The translations under genes and the position numbers were made by a program. A stretch of DNA of 64,000 nt from Halomonas ventosae (GTDB lineage Bacteria; Pseudomonadota; Gammaproteobacteria; Pseudomonadales; Halomonadaceae). The stretch is taken from positions 158,574 through 222,573 of the forward strand of contig NZ_SNZJ01000006.1 of NCBI RefSeq assembly GCF_004363555.1, given 5' to 3'. Positions 17,173 to 28,022 of the stretch are shown here, in pieces; positions within the stretch are counted from its first letter, which is position 1, and each line of letters starts with the position of its first letter. Below the pieces are notes generated by a model. That model was not told where the DNA came from. It made no database searches and saw nothing but the letters and a program-made list of their open reading frames with translations.

Positions 17173-17499
17173 TCAGAAGGGCATCTTGAAGCCCGGCGGC
17201 AGGTTGAGGCCGGCCGTGGCCTCCTCCATCTTGGCCTTGGAACTGGCCTCCACCTTGCGCACCGCGTCGTTCACCGCCGCGGCCAGCAGGTCCTCGAGCA
17301 GTTCCTTGTCCTCCTCCATGACGCTCTGGTCGATATCGACCTTGCTCACGTCATGGCGCCCGTTCATGGTCACCTTGACCATGCCGGCCCCGGCCTCGCC
17401 CAGGACCTCGGCCTTGGCGACCTCCTCCTGGACGCGCTGCATCTTCTCCTGCATCTCCTGGGCCTGCTTCATCAGGTTGCCCATTCCACCCTTCATCAT
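17173..17499 (-). CDS. ybaB: YbaB/EbfC nucleoid-associated protein
   Basis: 108 residues: begins [19 protein letters not shown], has the central beta-sheet with [17 protein letters not shown] and ends [12 protein letters not shown], all typical of the EbfC family of small dimeric DNA-binding proteins. The start at 17499 is supported by AGAGGA seven bases upstream; the longer frame to 17565 overlaps the end of dnaX. It sits between dnaX and recR. Confidence 0.93.
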   Translation of the reverse strand: MMKGGMGNLMKQAQEMQEKMQRVQEEVAKAEVLGEAGAGMVKVTMNGRHDVSKVDIDQSVMEEDKELLEDLLAAAVNDAVRKVEASSKAKMEEATAGLNLPPGFKMPF

Positions 17500-17545
17500 G
17501 GCGGATTCCTCTCGTCGTTGGTGTGTCCGGTGGCAGCGGCGCGGC

Positions 17546-19522
17546 TCAACCGCGAGCCTCGGCATCGGCGGGCTTGACCGTGGATTCGATCAGCCGCGCA
17601 CCGAAGGCCTGCTGCAGTTTCTGTACATGGGGGTCACGGCTCAAGGCTTCAATCGCCTCGGCATGCCGCTGGGCAGCCAGGCGGTCGGCCTGCTGCCTGG
17701 GGGTCTCGACCTCGGGGGGCAGCGCGCCCGGCGCCAGTGCCAGGCGGCGCTCGACGCCGATCGCCGCCAGCGCCTCGCGAATGCGCGTCACGTGGACCTC
17801 GGCCTGCATCGCCTCCTGGGAGGGGTCGAGGCGCAGCGTGAGCTGTTCGCCGTCGTCGGCCTCGACCACACAGTGGGCGGCCAGGTTGCGGGTCAGCCCG
17901 CCCAGCCCCAGGGACTCGAAGCAGGCCAGCCAGTCGGCATGGCCGAAGTGCCCTTCCGCCACGGGCGCGGGGGCTACCTGGGTGTCGGGCGCCTGGGGGT
18001 CGGGCGAGTGAGGCTCGGCGGCCGCCGGTGCCGCCATCGCCTGCTGTGCCGGGCGTTCCGTTGCCACGGGGTCATGCGACGCGGATGGCGCTGCCATGCC
18101 TGGCTCGGGCTCGCCCCCTGGCGCTGCGGGTGCCGACGCGGCTGCGCCTTCCTCTTCGCGCTCGACCCAGGGGGGAGGCGTATCGTCCGGCGATGGGGCC
18201 GACTCAGCCTCGGCGGCAGGCGCCGGTGGGGGAATGTCGGGAGGCGGACTGGCCGCCGGGGGCTCGGCGGGCGGCTCGGGGGCAGCCTGGGCGGGCCGGG
18301 GTGAGGGGGGCTTCTCGGGGGCCTCCCCGTCCTGCGGGGGCGTGTTGCCACCCGACCCCGCGCCCCCGGACTCGCCCTGGCCCCGCATGGGTAGCGGCGT
18401 CTGAGCGGGACGCGGCACGCCCTGGGGGCGGAAGGCCAGCATGCGCAGCAGGGTCATCTCCAGGGCGGTGCGCAGGTCCGGGGCATGTTCCATGTCGCCA
18501 CGGCCCTGGATGCCGATCTGGTAGAAGAGCTGGATGTCCTCGCCGGTGAAGCGCGCGGCAAGCTGGAGCAGCGCCTCGCGGTCGCCATGGCCGTTGTCCA
18601 CGGCATCGGGCACCATCTGGGCGATGGCCAGACGGTGCAGCACGCCGGTGATGTCATCCAGCACCGCGGCGAAGTCCGGGCCCTGCTCGGCCAGGGCGGC
18701 CACCTCGGCGAGCAGCCGGGGAGCATCCACCGCCGCCAGGGCCTCGACCAGCGCCAGGACATGGCGATGGTCGAGGGTGCCGAGCATCGCCGCCACGTCG
18801 GCATGGCGCACCTCGCCCTGGCCGAAGGCAATCGCCTGGTCGGTGAGGCTCATGGCATCGCGCATGGAACCCTCGGCGGCCTTGCCGAGCAGCCACAGGG
18901 CACTCTCCTCGAAGGGCACCCCCTCGGCCTCGAGCACCTTGGCCAGGTGGCCGACGATGCGCTCGGGCGGCATGTGCTTGAGGGTGAACTGCAGGCAGCG
19001 CGACAGCACCGTAGGGGGCAGCTTCTGCGGGTCGGTGGTCGCCAGCAGGAACTTCACGTGGGGCGGCGGCTCCTCCAGGGTCTTCAGCAGGGCATTGAAG
19101 CTGCTGGTGGAGAGCATGTGCACCTCGTCGATGAGGTACACCTTGTAGCGCCCCTGGGTCGGCGCGTACTGGACGTTGTCGAGCAGTTCGCGGGTATCCT
19201 CCACCTTGGTGCGCGAGGCGGCGTCGACCTCGATCAGGTCGACGAAGCGCCCCTCGTCGATGGAGCGGCAGCTGTCGCACTCGCCACAGGGTGTCGAGGT
19301 CACACCCGCGTCGCCCTGGCCGTTCGCCGTGCAGTTCAGGCACTTGGCCAGGATCCGTGCCAGGGTGGTCTTGCCCACCCCGCGGGTCCCGGTGAACAGG
19401 TAGGCATGGTGCAGGCGTCCCTGGTCCAGGGCATTGACCAGCGCGCGCTGGACATGCTCCTGGCCGACCAGTTCATGGAAGGTACGCGGTCGCCACTTGC
19501 GGGCCAGAACCTGATAGCTCAT
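17546..19522 (-). CDS. dnaX: DNA polymerase III subunit tau
   Basis: Clamp-loader ATPase of the replicative polymerase, 658 residues starting at [15 protein letters not shown]. Walker A is GTRGVGKTT (about residues 45-53). The zinc-binding cysteines (CLNC, CGECDSC), Walker B (LIDEVHMLS) and the SRC arginine-finger motif (VLSRCLQF) follow. A Pro/Ala-rich linker (about 370-530) leads to the C-terminal domain that contacts polymerase alpha and DnaB. No A-rich slippery heptamer like the E. coli AAAAAAG is visible near the expected gamma stop, so a frameshifted gamma form is not supported. The ribosome binding site (AAGGA) is distant. Confidence 0.94.
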   Translation of the reverse strand: MSYQVLARKWRPRTFHELVGQEHVQRALVNALDQGRLHHAYLFTGTRGVGKTTLARILAKCLNCTANGQGDAGVTSTPCGECDSCRSIDEGRFVDLIEVDAASRTKVEDTRELLDNVQYAPTQGRYKVYLIDEVHMLSTSSFNALLKTLEEPPPHVKFLLATTDPQKLPPTVLSRCLQFTLKHMPPERIVGHLAKVLEAEGVPFEESALWLLGKAAEGSMRDAMSLTDQAIAFGQGEVRHADVAAMLGTLDHRHVLALVEALAAVDAPRLLAEVAALAEQGPDFAAVLDDITGVLHRLAIAQMVPDAVDNGHGDREALLQLAARFTGEDIQLFYQIGIQGRGDMEHAPDLRTALEMTLLRMLAFRPQGVPRPAQTPLPMRGQGESGGAGSGGNTPPQDGEAPEKPPSPRPAQAAPEPPAEPPAASPPPDIPPPAPAAEAESAPSPDDTPPPWVEREEEGAAASAPAAPGGEPEPGMAAPSASHDPVATERPAQQAMAAPAAAEPHSPDPQAPDTQVAPAPVAEGHFGHADWLACFESLGLGGLTRNLAAHCVVEADDGEQLTLRLDPSQEAMQAEVHVTRIREALAAIGVERRLALAPGALPPEVETPRQQADRLAAQRHAEAIEALSRDPHVQKLQQAFGARLIESTVKPADAEARG

Positions 19523-19660
19523 GCAGCGCGGAATCCTTGCGGTAAAGCGAACAGCAGCTGTGGGGTGACGGACACCGGGGCCTGCCTGGACCGGGCCCGA
19601 TGTCCGACTGGGACCGGACATTCTAGCGACCGGGGCGCCCTGCGGGAAGCGGCGCCCGGC

Positions 19661-21925
19661 TCAGGCCTCACGAACCAGCCCTCCGCCGCCCCAACGGTGC
19701 TCGAACTGCTCGGCGGTGAGCGGCGGACTCAGGTAGTCGCCCTGATAGGCGGGACAGCCCAGGGCCTTCAGGAAGGCCAGCTGTTCGGCAGTCTCCACCC
19801 CCTCGGCGATCACGTCCAGCCCCAGGCGCTCGGCGATCGACAGGATAGCGGCGACGATCGTCTCGTCATCGGGGTCACCCGGGACGTCGGCAACGAAGGA
19901 CTGGTCGATCTTCAGGCACTGCACCGGCAGGCGCTTGAGGTAGGAGAGGGAGGAGTAGCCGGTACCGAAGTCGTCCACGGCCAGCTCGACGCCCAGCTGA
20001 CGCAAGCCGTGAAGCCGCTCGAGCCCCTCGTCGGCATGGCCGATCACGAAGCCCTCGGTGATCTCGAGCTCCAGTCGCGAGGGCGAGAGCCCGCTCTCGT
20101 GCAGCGCGGTCCGCACATCACCCACAATATCCCCTTGCACCACCTGCAGTCCCGAGAGATTGACCGAGACCCGCAATGGCAGGCCCCTCAGCTCCCATTG
20201 CCGAGCCTGATGGCAGGCCTCGTGCAGCACCCAGCGGCCAATCGCATGAATCAGGCCGGCCTCCTCGGCCAGGGCGATGAAGCGCCCGGGGCCGACCAGC
20301 TCGCCCTCGGGGGTCGTCCAGCGCACCAGGGCCTCGGCCCCGAACACCTGGTCGCCGGCCACCCTCGCCTGGGGCTGGAAGTGCAGCACCAGCTCGTCAC
20401 GCTCCAGGGCACGGCGCAGCCCGGTATCCATGGCGAAGCGCTCGCGGCTCGCCTCGCCCAGCTCGGGGGTAAAGAACTGCCAGGTGTTGCGCTTGAGGGC
20501 CTTGGCGCCGTACATGGCGGTATCGGCGTGCTGGATCAGCTCCTCGGCACTGCGCCCGTCGCGCGGATAGACGCTGATGCCGATGGAGGCCCCGATGAAG
20601 ATCTCATGCTCATCGATATCGAAGGGCTGCACCAGGGCATCGATCAGCTTCTGTGCCACCCGGCCGGCATCGGCAGGCTCGTGCAGGTTCTGCATCACCA
20701 GCAGGAACTCGTCCCCTCCCAGCCGCCCCAGCGCGTCCTCGTCGCGCACCGCTCGGCCCAGTCGCTGGCCCACCGCGTGAAGCAGGCGATCTCCGAGTGG
20801 ATGGCCCAGGCTGTCGTTGATGCCCTTGAAGTGGTCGAGGTCGAGAAACAGCACCGCCAGCTGCCCATGCGCCGCTTCCGCACGCTCCAGGGCCATGCCG
20901 AGTCGCTCATTGAGGTGCGCCCGGTTGGACAGGCCGGTCAGCGGGTCATAGTTGGCCGAGATGCGCAGCCGCCCGGCCTGATCGGTGATGCGCGACAGCA
21001 ACGGACTGATGGTGCGTGCCGTGACGAAGGCGCCCAGGGCCATCAGCACCAGCACCAGGATGGCGGGCCAGCGAAGTTCGTGGTAGGCCGAGCCGTAGAA
21101 CGCCCGGGCGGGAATCTGCACCAGCAGCCCCCAGCCGCGGGAAGCCAGGGGCACGTATACCAGCACGCGCTCGCCCCGCCAGCCGCCCTCACGGAACAAC
21201 CCGGCCTGCCCCCTTTCCAGGGCCTCGTGGACCCGGTCGGGCATCAGTGGCGAGGTATCGGCCCGCGTCAACGTTCCCTCCTCACCCACCGCCTGCAGGT
21301 TCTCGCCGGAGGGACCCAACAACCACTGCCGGGAGTCGCCGGCGAAGCGCGTGGCATCGGCGAGCAGCGCCGTGATGCCCGACGGGTCGAAATAGAGCAC
21401 GTCGGTGCCGATGCGCTCACTGTCCATGGAGATGATCGGCGCCGCCACCTCGATAAGCAGCTGATCGTCATGACGGACCATATGCATGCTGCCGGGCCGG
21501 GGGGCCTCCGCCCGCTCAGCGCCCGACGATGGCCAGGGCGTGCGACCGATCGTCACTAGCGGTTGGCCCGCCGGGCCGAGCCGCACCAGCCCTACCAGGT
21601 CGGGGGACTGCAGCATGGCATCCACCAGCCGCGGCGTGGTGAAGGCGATCAGCGACTGACGATCCAGGGCCTGCTCGGCATAGCGTGCCAGGCGGCGGCG
21701 GATCTCGGTGCGGCTGGTGAACTGCCTGGCCAGGTCCCGGTAGCGCGCCAGCAGGTGCTCCAGGGATTCCGCCTGGGCGGAGGCACTGATCAGGGTATTG
21801 GTCTCCAGCGCCTGGCGATGGGCCTGGAACAGGGGCCAGGCCGTGGCGAGGCCGACCAGGGCCCCGGTGACCAGGATGCCGAGCATGGCCAGCAACACGA
21901 TGCGTCGCTGCGATCGTCGCATCAC
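19661..21925 (-). CDS. Membrane-bound GGDEF-EAL cyclic-di-GMP protein
   Basis: 754 residues. A transmembrane helix near the N-terminus (IVLLAMLGILVTGALVGLATAW) and a second near residue 290 (PAILVLVLMALGAFVTA) bracket a periplasmic dCache-like sensor domain. GGDEF (403-407) is intact, as is the EAL domain: EAL at 531-533, then EITEG, DDFGTGYSSL, LKIDQSFV and AEGVET. Both synthesis and hydrolysis of cyclic-di-GMP are therefore possible; proteins of this layout often act mainly as phosphodiesterases. The ligand of the sensor domain is unknown. It is monocistronic, between dnaX and cysK. Confidence 0.9.
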   Translation of the reverse strand: MMRRSQRRIVLLAMLGILVTGALVGLATAWPLFQAHRQALETNTLISASAQAESLEHLLARYRDLARQFTSRTEIRRRLARYAEQALDRQSLIAFTTPRLVDAMLQSPDLVGLVRLGPAGQPLVTIGRTPWPSSGAERAEAPRPGSMHMVRHDDQLLIEVAAPIISMDSERIGTDVLYFDPSGITALLADATRFAGDSRQWLLGPSGENLQAVGEEGTLTRADTSPLMPDRVHEALERGQAGLFREGGWRGERVLVYVPLASRGWGLLVQIPARAFYGSAYHELRWPAILVLVLMALGAFVTARTISPLLSRITDQAGRLRISANYDPLTGLSNRAHLNERLGMALERAEAAHGQLAVLFLDLDHFKGINDSLGHPLGDRLLHAVGQRLGRAVRDEDALGRLGGDEFLLVMQNLHEPADAGRVAQKLIDALVQPFDIDEHEIFIGASIGISVYPRDGRSAEELIQHADTAMYGAKALKRNTWQFFTPELGEASRERFAMDTGLRRALERDELVLHFQPQARVAGDQVFGAEALVRWTTPEGELVGPGRFIALAEEAGLIHAIGRWVLHEACHQARQWELRGLPLRVSVNLSGLQVVQGDIVGDVRTALHESGLSPSRLELEITEGFVIGHADEGLERLHGLRQLGVELAVDDFGTGYSSLSYLKRLPVQCLKIDQSFVADVPGDPDDETIVAAILSIAERLGLDVIAEGVETAEQLAFLKALGCPAYQGDYLSPPLTAEQFEHRWGGGGLVREA

Positions 21926-22123
21926 TGCGGGCCACCCGAGAGCGTGCTGAACGCAATGCGCGCGAACTGCATGCCGGCATCGCGCCTCATCCGAACGGCT
22001 TCGTCATCCCCTGGAGTGTTGTGCATGCTTCGCCCCCGCCCCTTGCAGCCCTAGTGTGGCCTCACGCTCGTTAAACGCCAAGCCCGCCGACGGCTGTCAG
22101 GTCCCGCCAGGGCCGAAGGCACG

Positions 22124-23095
<972 letters not shown>

Positions 23096-23145
23096 GGGGG
23101 CTTCCTCCTCGGGATGGGCATGCCATCAGTGTAGGCCGGAGTGGC

Positions 23146-24177
23146 TCAGGCCCCCTCGAATCCGCTCAGCACATTCACCGCATTGAGGCCGATCTCCGCC
23201 ACGGCGTAGCCGCCCTCGAGCAGGAAGACGGTGGGCAGGCCCAGCTGCCCCAGCCGACACCCCACGTCGGTGAAGTCGTCGCTGGCCAGCCGGAAGGCAC
23301 TGATGGGATCGTGTTCGAAGGCATCCACCCCCAGGGAGACCACCAGCAGGTCGCAACCGGCATCGAGAATGCGCTGCTTGGCATTCTCCAGCGCCTTGAC
23401 CCAGGTGGCATAGTCGGTCCCCGGCGCCATGGGGTAGTTGACGTTGAAGCCCTCCCCGGCCCCTTCCCCGGTCTCGTCGGCGTGCCCCAGGAAATGCGGG
23501 AAGCAGTGCCGCGGGTCCCCGTGCAGGGAGAGGAAGAGCACGTCGTCGCGCGCATAGAAGATCTGCTGGGTGCCGTTGCCGTGGTGGAAGTCGATGTCCA
23601 GCACCGCGACTCGCGTCCGGCCGGCGTCCAGCGCTCGCTGGGCGGCGACGGCGGCGTTGTTGAAGAAGCAGTAGCCGCCGAACTGGTCGGTGGCGGCATG
23701 GTGGCCCGGCGGACGGCACAGGCCGAAGGCCGGCTCGCCGGTCGCCAGCACGTGGTCCACCGCGGAGAGCGCGATATCCTTGCTGGCCATGGCCGCCTCG
23801 AAGGTGCCCTCGCAGATGGAGGTGTCGGCCCCCAGCGCATAGTGGCCCAGCCGGCCGTCGATGTGGTCGGGGATGACCCTTCCCGGCATGGTCCGGGTGG
23901 GCCAGATCCAGGCGATCGCTTCGCCCTTGCGACCGGCGGCGACCCAGTCCGCCCAGCAGTGTTCGAGGAACTCGACATAGCCCGGGTCATGGACGGCCAG
24001 CACGGGCTTCAGCCCGTGGACGACCGGCTCACGCACCTCGCCGAGGCCGCTCTCCCGGACCCGCTGCAGCACCAGGTCGACGCGTTCGGGGCACTCGTAG
24101 GGCGTCACCAGCTGGCCGCCGTCCAGTTCGGTGCGCGCCCGGCGCAACTTGGTGGTCTCGCTGTGAAAGGTGATCAT
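23146..24177 (-). CDS. Histone deacetylase-like amidohydrolase (acetylpolyamine amidohydrolase type)
   Basis: 343 residues, zinc-dependent class II HDAC-fold enzyme. Visible motifs are RPPGHHA (the catalytic His pair), FFNNAAVA, the metal site DIDFHHGNGTQ and LEGGYAVAEI near the end. Bacterial members deacetylate acetylpolyamines and other N-acetylated amines in the cytoplasm. The start at MITFHSETTKL is preferred over an upstream in-frame ATG at 24216. Its neighbours are cysK downstream and, upstream, the LysR regulator that faces the catabolic operon, so a link to N-acetylated amine use is possible but unproven. Confidence 0.8.
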   Translation of the reverse strand: MITFHSETTKLRRARTELDGGQLVTPYECPERVDLVLQRVRESGLGEVREPVVHGLKPVLAVHDPGYVEFLEHCWADWVAAGRKGEAIAWIWPTRTMPGRVIPDHIDGRLGHYALGADTSICEGTFEAAMASKDIALSAVDHVLATGEPAFGLCRPPGHHAATDQFGGYCFFNNAAVAAQRALDAGRTRVAVLDIDFHHGNGTQQIFYARDDVLFLSLHGDPRHCFPHFLGHADETGEGAGEGFNVNYPMAPGTDYATWVKALENAKQRILDAGCDLLVVSLGVDAFEHDPISAFRLASDDFTDVGCRLGQLGLPTVFLLEGGYAVAEIGLNAVNVLSGFEGA

Positions 24178-24274
24178 CCTGCCATCCTGTATAGGGTCAT
24201 CGCCTGACCATGCCATGCGCCAGGCAAGCGCGCCATGCCCGACGAGCCGACAGGGACCGGTCCCGCTCGTCGTC

Positions 24275-25198
24275 TCAGGCCACCGGCTCCCCGGTGTAGT
24301 CCGCCACCAGCGCCCGCCCCCGCTTGCGCAGGAACCCCAGGGCGCGGGCTCGCTTCCACTCCCCGCGATAGACCAGGCCGAAGCCGAACGCCATGGCCGG
24401 ATGGAAGGGTCTCACCACCACCTCGTCACGGGACGAGAGCTGATCCCTGGCGGTCACCGGATTCATCACCGTGATCCCCACGCCATTGGCCACCAGCGAC
24501 GCGATGGTACCGATATTGGCCTCGGTCTTGCCGGCGATCCGGATACCGTGGCGAGTGGTCAGCTCGAGCAGCGGGTTGGTGCTGATGCTCGGCTGGTTGC
24601 TGATCACCAGGTGCTGGTCGCGCAAATCCTCGACACCGATCCGCACCTTGGCCGACAGGGGGTTGGCCGCGGGCATCAGGCAGACCGCCTCGGTGGTGAA
24701 CCAGGGCTCCACCTCCAGCACTCGCGAGGCCACCGGCAGGGTGACGAAGCCGATATCGGCGTGGCTCGATTCCACGGCCAGCTGGACCTCGTGGCTGGAC
24801 ATCATGTCGAGACTGACGCTGAAGCGACGATTCTCCTCGAGCAGGGCCGCCACCAGGCGAGGCACGAAGCCGAAGGAGAGACCGGGAATCGAGGCGATCC
24901 GCAGCCGCGAGGTGCCGAACTCCTTGAGCGCCAGCACGCTGTGGCGCAGCTCCTCGATATTGCCCATCAGCCGCAGGATCTCGTCGTAGAGCTCACCGGC
25001 CTCGGGGGTGGCCACCAGCCGGTTCTTCTCGCGCAGGAACAGCTGGATCCCGAGGTTCTCCTCGAGCTGGGCCAGCGATCGGCTGACCCCGGACTGGGTG
25101 ATGCCCAGGGTCCGCGCCGCCTGCGATGCGCTTCCCGCCTCGTAAAGCGTCTTGAAGATCGCCAGCGCCTTGAGGGAGTGGATGGTCACGCTCGCCAT
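24275..25198 (-). CDS. LysR-type regulator of the adjacent catabolic operon
   Basis: 307 residues. N-terminal winged helix-turn-helix (FKTLYEAGSASQAARTLGITQSGVSRSLAQLEE is the usual LysR signature region) and a periplasmic-binding-fold effector domain from about residue 90. It is transcribed away from the aminotransferase gene at 25311, with 112 bp between them containing a palindrome and a promoter. The usual LysR arrangement makes it the likely activator of that operon; the inducer would be the imported substrate or an early intermediate. Confidence 0.85.
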   Translation of the reverse strand: MASVTIHSLKALAIFKTLYEAGSASQAARTLGITQSGVSRSLAQLEENLGIQLFLREKNRLVATPEAGELYDEILRLMGNIEELRHSVLALKEFGTSRLRIASIPGLSFGFVPRLVAALLEENRRFSVSLDMMSSHEVQLAVESSHADIGFVTLPVASRVLEVEPWFTTEAVCLMPAANPLSAKVRIGVEDLRDQHLVISNQPSISTNPLLELTTRHGIRIAGKTEANIGTIASLVANGVGITVMNPVTARDQLSSRDEVVVRPFHPAMAFGFGLVYRGEWKRARALGFLRKRGRALVADYTGEPVA

Positions 25199-25229
25199 GA
25201 CTCAAACTCATTGAATACGAAAAAAACAT

Positions 25230-25265
25230 CATATATTGAAATATGCTGGCGACGCTACCTAGACT
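25230..25265 (+). promoter_or_regulatory. Promoter and LysR-type palindrome of the catabolic operon
   Basis: CATAT, 6 nt, ATATG (25230-25245) overlaps a -35 TTGAAA (25237-25242), followed by a 17-bp spacer and TAGACT (25260-25265). The predicted start is near 25272, about 40 nt before the aminotransferase ATG. Confidence 0.5.
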
Positions 25266-25310
25266 GAATTGAGCCTCCCCTCAACACCATAACGACAAAC
25301 GGAAGCCTCG

Positions 25311-26681
25311 ATGACCGACTCTCCGCTGTTCTACCAGGCCGGCCCCGCCCTGCCGGAAGTCAGCCATGCCGAAGGCGTCTCCCTCTGGGACACCCAAGGC
25401 AAGGAATACCTCGACGGCTGCTCCGGCGCCATTTCCTGTAACCTAGGCCACGGCCGGCAGGATATCCGCGATGCCATGCTGGCCCAGCTCGACCGGGTCG
25501 CCTTCACCTACCGTACTCAGTTCGAGAACGCCCCCGCCCTGGCCCTGGGCCATGCCCTGGTCGGGCTCACCGACGGCGCGCTCGACAAGGTATTCTTCGT
25601 CTCCAGCGGCTCGGAGGCCGTGGAGTCGGCCCTCAAGCTGGCCCGGCAGTACTTCGTTGCCACCGGCGCACCGCAGCGGCGCCGCTTCGTCTCCCTGCGC
25701 CCCTCCTACCACGGCAGCACCCTGGGCGCGCTGGGGGTCACCGGCTACCAGCCCCTGGAGGCCCCCTTCACCACGCTTACCCACGCCTCGCTCAAGGTGC
25801 CGGGGCCGGACTTCTATCGTCACCGGGACGCCGACGACGACGCCCATGTCGACCACGTGCTGGCCGAGACCCGGGCGACCATCGAGGCCGCCGGGCCCGA
25901 GTCGATCATCGCCGTCGTGCTGGAGCCCATCGGCGGCGCCAGCACCGGCGCCCGGTTGCTGGGCGAGCGCTACCTCAAGGGGATCCGCGCGCTGTGCGAC
26001 GAGTTCGGCTGCCTGTTGATCCTCGACGAGGTGCTCACCGGCGTGGGCCGCACCGGTACCTGGTTCGCTTACCAGCACTATGGCGTGACGCCCGACCTGC
26101 TGGTCACCGCCAAGGGGCTGGGCGCCGGCTACTACCCGGTGGGGGCACTGCTGACTCGCCGCGACATCGTCACCGAGGTCATGGCCAGCGGCGGCTTCCA
26201 GCACGGCCACACCTATGCCGGCAACCCGCTGGCCTGCGCCACCGGCCTCGCCGTCATCGAGGCCATCCGCCGCGTGGGGCTGCTGGAAAACGTCCGGGCG
26301 CGCGGCGAGCAGCTCGGTACCGGCCTTTGGGCACTCGCCGAACGCCATGCCTGGGTCGGCCACGTGCGCGGCCTCGGCCTGCTGTGGGGGGTGGAACTGG
26401 TGGCCGACCCGGCGACCCGCGAGCCCTTCCCCGCCGATCAGAACCGCTTCGCCCAGATCACCGCCCTGGCCCGGGAAGAGGGGCTTTTGATCTACCCCCG
26501 TCGCACCCTGGATGGCGTCGCCGGGGACCACTTCCTGGTCACCCCGCCGCTGACCATCACCGCCGAGGAGGTGGAGACCCTGCTCGAACGGCTGGCGCGT
26601 GCCATGGCACGCTTCGACCGGGCGCTGACCGACGAGGCCGGTGCCCCCGCGGCCCGGCCGACGGAGGTCCGCCCGTCATGA
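25311..26681 (+). CDS. Class III (omega) aminotransferase
   Basis: 456 residues, PLP fold type I. SSGSEAVESALKLAR near residue 100, the aspartate region LLILDEVLTGVGRTG and the PLP-lysine region TAKGLGAGYYPVGALL are clear. Family members move terminal or beta-amino groups to pyruvate or 2-oxoglutarate. It is the first gene of a plus-strand operon and overlaps the next gene by four bases (ATGA). With a CoA transferase and thiolase downstream, conversion of a beta-amino acid to a 3-oxo acid is the most consistent role; this is inferred from context. Confidence 0.88.
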   Translation: MTDSPLFYQAGPALPEVSHAEGVSLWDTQGKEYLDGCSGAISCNLGHGRQDIRDAMLAQLDRVAFTYRTQFENAPALALGHALVGLTDGALDKVFFVSSGSEAVESALKLARQYFVATGAPQRRRFVSLRPSYHGSTLGALGVTGYQPLEAPFTTLTHASLKVPGPDFYRHRDADDDAHVDHVLAETRATIEAAGPESIIAVVLEPIGGASTGARLLGERYLKGIRALCDEFGCLLILDEVLTGVGRTGTWFAYQHYGVTPDLLVTAKGLGAGYYPVGALLTRRDIVTEVMASGGFQHGHTYAGNPLACATGLAVIEAIRRVGLLENVRARGEQLGTGLWALAERHAWVGHVRGLGLLWGVELVADPATREPFPADQNRFAQITALAREEGLLIYPRRTLDGVAGDHFLVTPPLTITAEEVETLLERLARAMARFDRALTDEAGAPAARPTEVRPS

Positions 26682-27379
26682 CGCTGCTCACCGAGAAGGT
26701 CCGCGACATCCAGGCGGCGGTGGCCGCCATCCCCGAAGGGGCGACGATCATGGTGGGCGGCTTCGGCTCGCCGGGTACCCCCTTCGCCTTGCTCGACGCC
26801 CTGCTCGAATCCGGCCAGGGCGGCCTCACCCTGATCAAGAACGACGCCAACGAGCCCGGCATCGGCATCGGCAAGCTGATCGAGGCGGGCCGCGTCACGC
26901 GGCTGATCACCTCCCACCTGGGGCTCAACCGCACCGCCATCGAGGCGATGAATGCCGGGCGGCTCGAGGTGAGCTTCCACCCCCAGGGGCTGCTCGCCGA
27001 GAAGATCCGCTGTGCCGGCGCCGGCCACGGCGGGTTTCTCACCGATATCGGCCAGGGCACCGAGATCGCCGCGGGCCGCCGGGAGGTCGAGGTCGACGGC
27101 CGCCCCTGGGGCATCGAGCCCGCCCTGCACGCCGACGTCGCCCTGGTGCATGCCGAGCGGGCCGATCGCTACGGCAACCTGATCTATCGCGCCACCGCCA
27201 GCAACTTCAACCCGCTGATGGCCATGGCCGCCGAGCGGGTGATCGCCCAGGCCTACCGCCTCGACGCCCCGGGCGAGCTGCCCATCGATGCCATCCACAC
27301 CCCCTGCGCCTTCGTCAGCCAGGTGGTGCAGGTCGACCGTGCCACCAGCGAACAGGGAGTGCGCCCCCATGGCCTCTGA
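26678..27379 (+). CDS. 3-oxoacid CoA-transferase subunit A
   Basis: 233 residues, alpha subunit of a two-chain type I CoA transferase (AtoD/ScoA/PcaI family). The glycine-rich CoA-binding stretch MVGGFGSPGTP near residue 25 and the GQGTEIAAGRREVEVDG segment are typical. The ATG overlaps the aminotransferase stop and has GGAGG about ten bases upstream. Together with subunit B it transfers CoA from a donor, usually succinyl-CoA, to a 3-oxo acid such as acetoacetate or 3-oxoadipate. The exact acid cannot be read from the sequence. Confidence 0.88.
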   Translation: MTLLTEKVRDIQAAVAAIPEGATIMVGGFGSPGTPFALLDALLESGQGGLTLIKNDANEPGIGIGKLIEAGRVTRLITSHLGLNRTAIEAMNAGRLEVSFHPQGLLAEKIRCAGAGHGGFLTDIGQGTEIAAGRREVEVDGRPWGIEPALHADVALVHAERADRYGNLIYRATASNFNPLMAMAAERVIAQAYRLDAPGELPIDAIHTPCAFVSQVVQVDRATSEQGVRPHGL

Positions 27380-28022
27380 CACCCAGCGCATCCTGGCCCG
27401 GGCCGCCCGGGAGGTGATCCCCGGCCAGATCGTCAACCTCGGCATCGGTCTGCCGACCCGCCTCTTCCACTACCTGCCCGACGAGATGGAAGTGCTGGTG
27501 CACTCGGAGAACGGCGTGCTGGGCTGCCGCCCGCGTCGCGAGGGCGAGGCACCGGACCACGACATGATCGACTCCGGCGGGGCCTACATCACTACCCGCC
27601 CCGGAGCCAGCGTCTTCGACAGCGCCACCTCCTTCGCGATGATCCGTCGCAGCCGGGTCGACCTCACCTTCATGGGCGCCTTCGAGGTCGACGCCGCGGG
27701 TAACCTGGCCAACTGGAAGATCCCCGGCAAGTTCTCGCCGGGCATCGGCGGCGCCATGGAACTCGCCCAGAAGGTCAGGCGGCTGGTGGTGCTCTGCTCC
27801 CACAACGACAAGCACGGCAACCCCAAGATCCTGGCGCGCTGCCGCCTGCCGCTCACCGCCCGTAGCTGCGTGTCGCGCATCATCACCGACAAGGCGGTGA
27901 TGGACGTGACCCCGGAGGGGCTTGCCGTGGTGGACATCGCCGAGGGCCTTGACCCCGCGGACCTGCAGGCGGCCACCGAGGCGGCATTGATCATCGACGA
28001 GTCACGGCTGGGGAGGTTCTGA
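27369..28022 (+). CDS. 3-oxoacid CoA-transferase subunit B
   Basis: 217 residues, beta subunit, carrying the catalytic glutamate in the SENGVLG motif near residue 46 and the GGAYITTRPGASVFDS strand. The start at MASDTQ lies inside the end of subunit A (11-bp overlap); an upstream in-frame ATG at 27288 would overlap further and is disfavoured. Its TGA overlaps the ATG of the deacylase as TGATG. Confidence 0.88.
   Translation: MASDTQRILARAAREVIPGQIVNLGIGLPTRLFHYLPDEMEVLVHSENGVLGCRPRREGEAPDHDMIDSGGAYITTRPGASVFDSATSFAMIRRSRVDLTFMGAFEVDAAGNLANWKIPGKFSPGIGGAMELAQKVRRLVVLCSHNDKHGNPKILARCRLPLTARSCVSRIITDKAVMDVTPEGLAVVDIAEGLDPADLQAATEAALIIDESRLGRF

Noticed and set aside
17546..19522. Programmed -1 frameshift giving a gamma form of DnaX
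   Set aside because: No A-rich slippery heptamer is visible in the expected linker region.
18485..21559. Long plus-strand open frame of 1024 codons
   Set aside because: It runs across dnaX, the gap, and the GGDEF-EAL gene on the opposite strand; typical shadow in GC-rich DNA.
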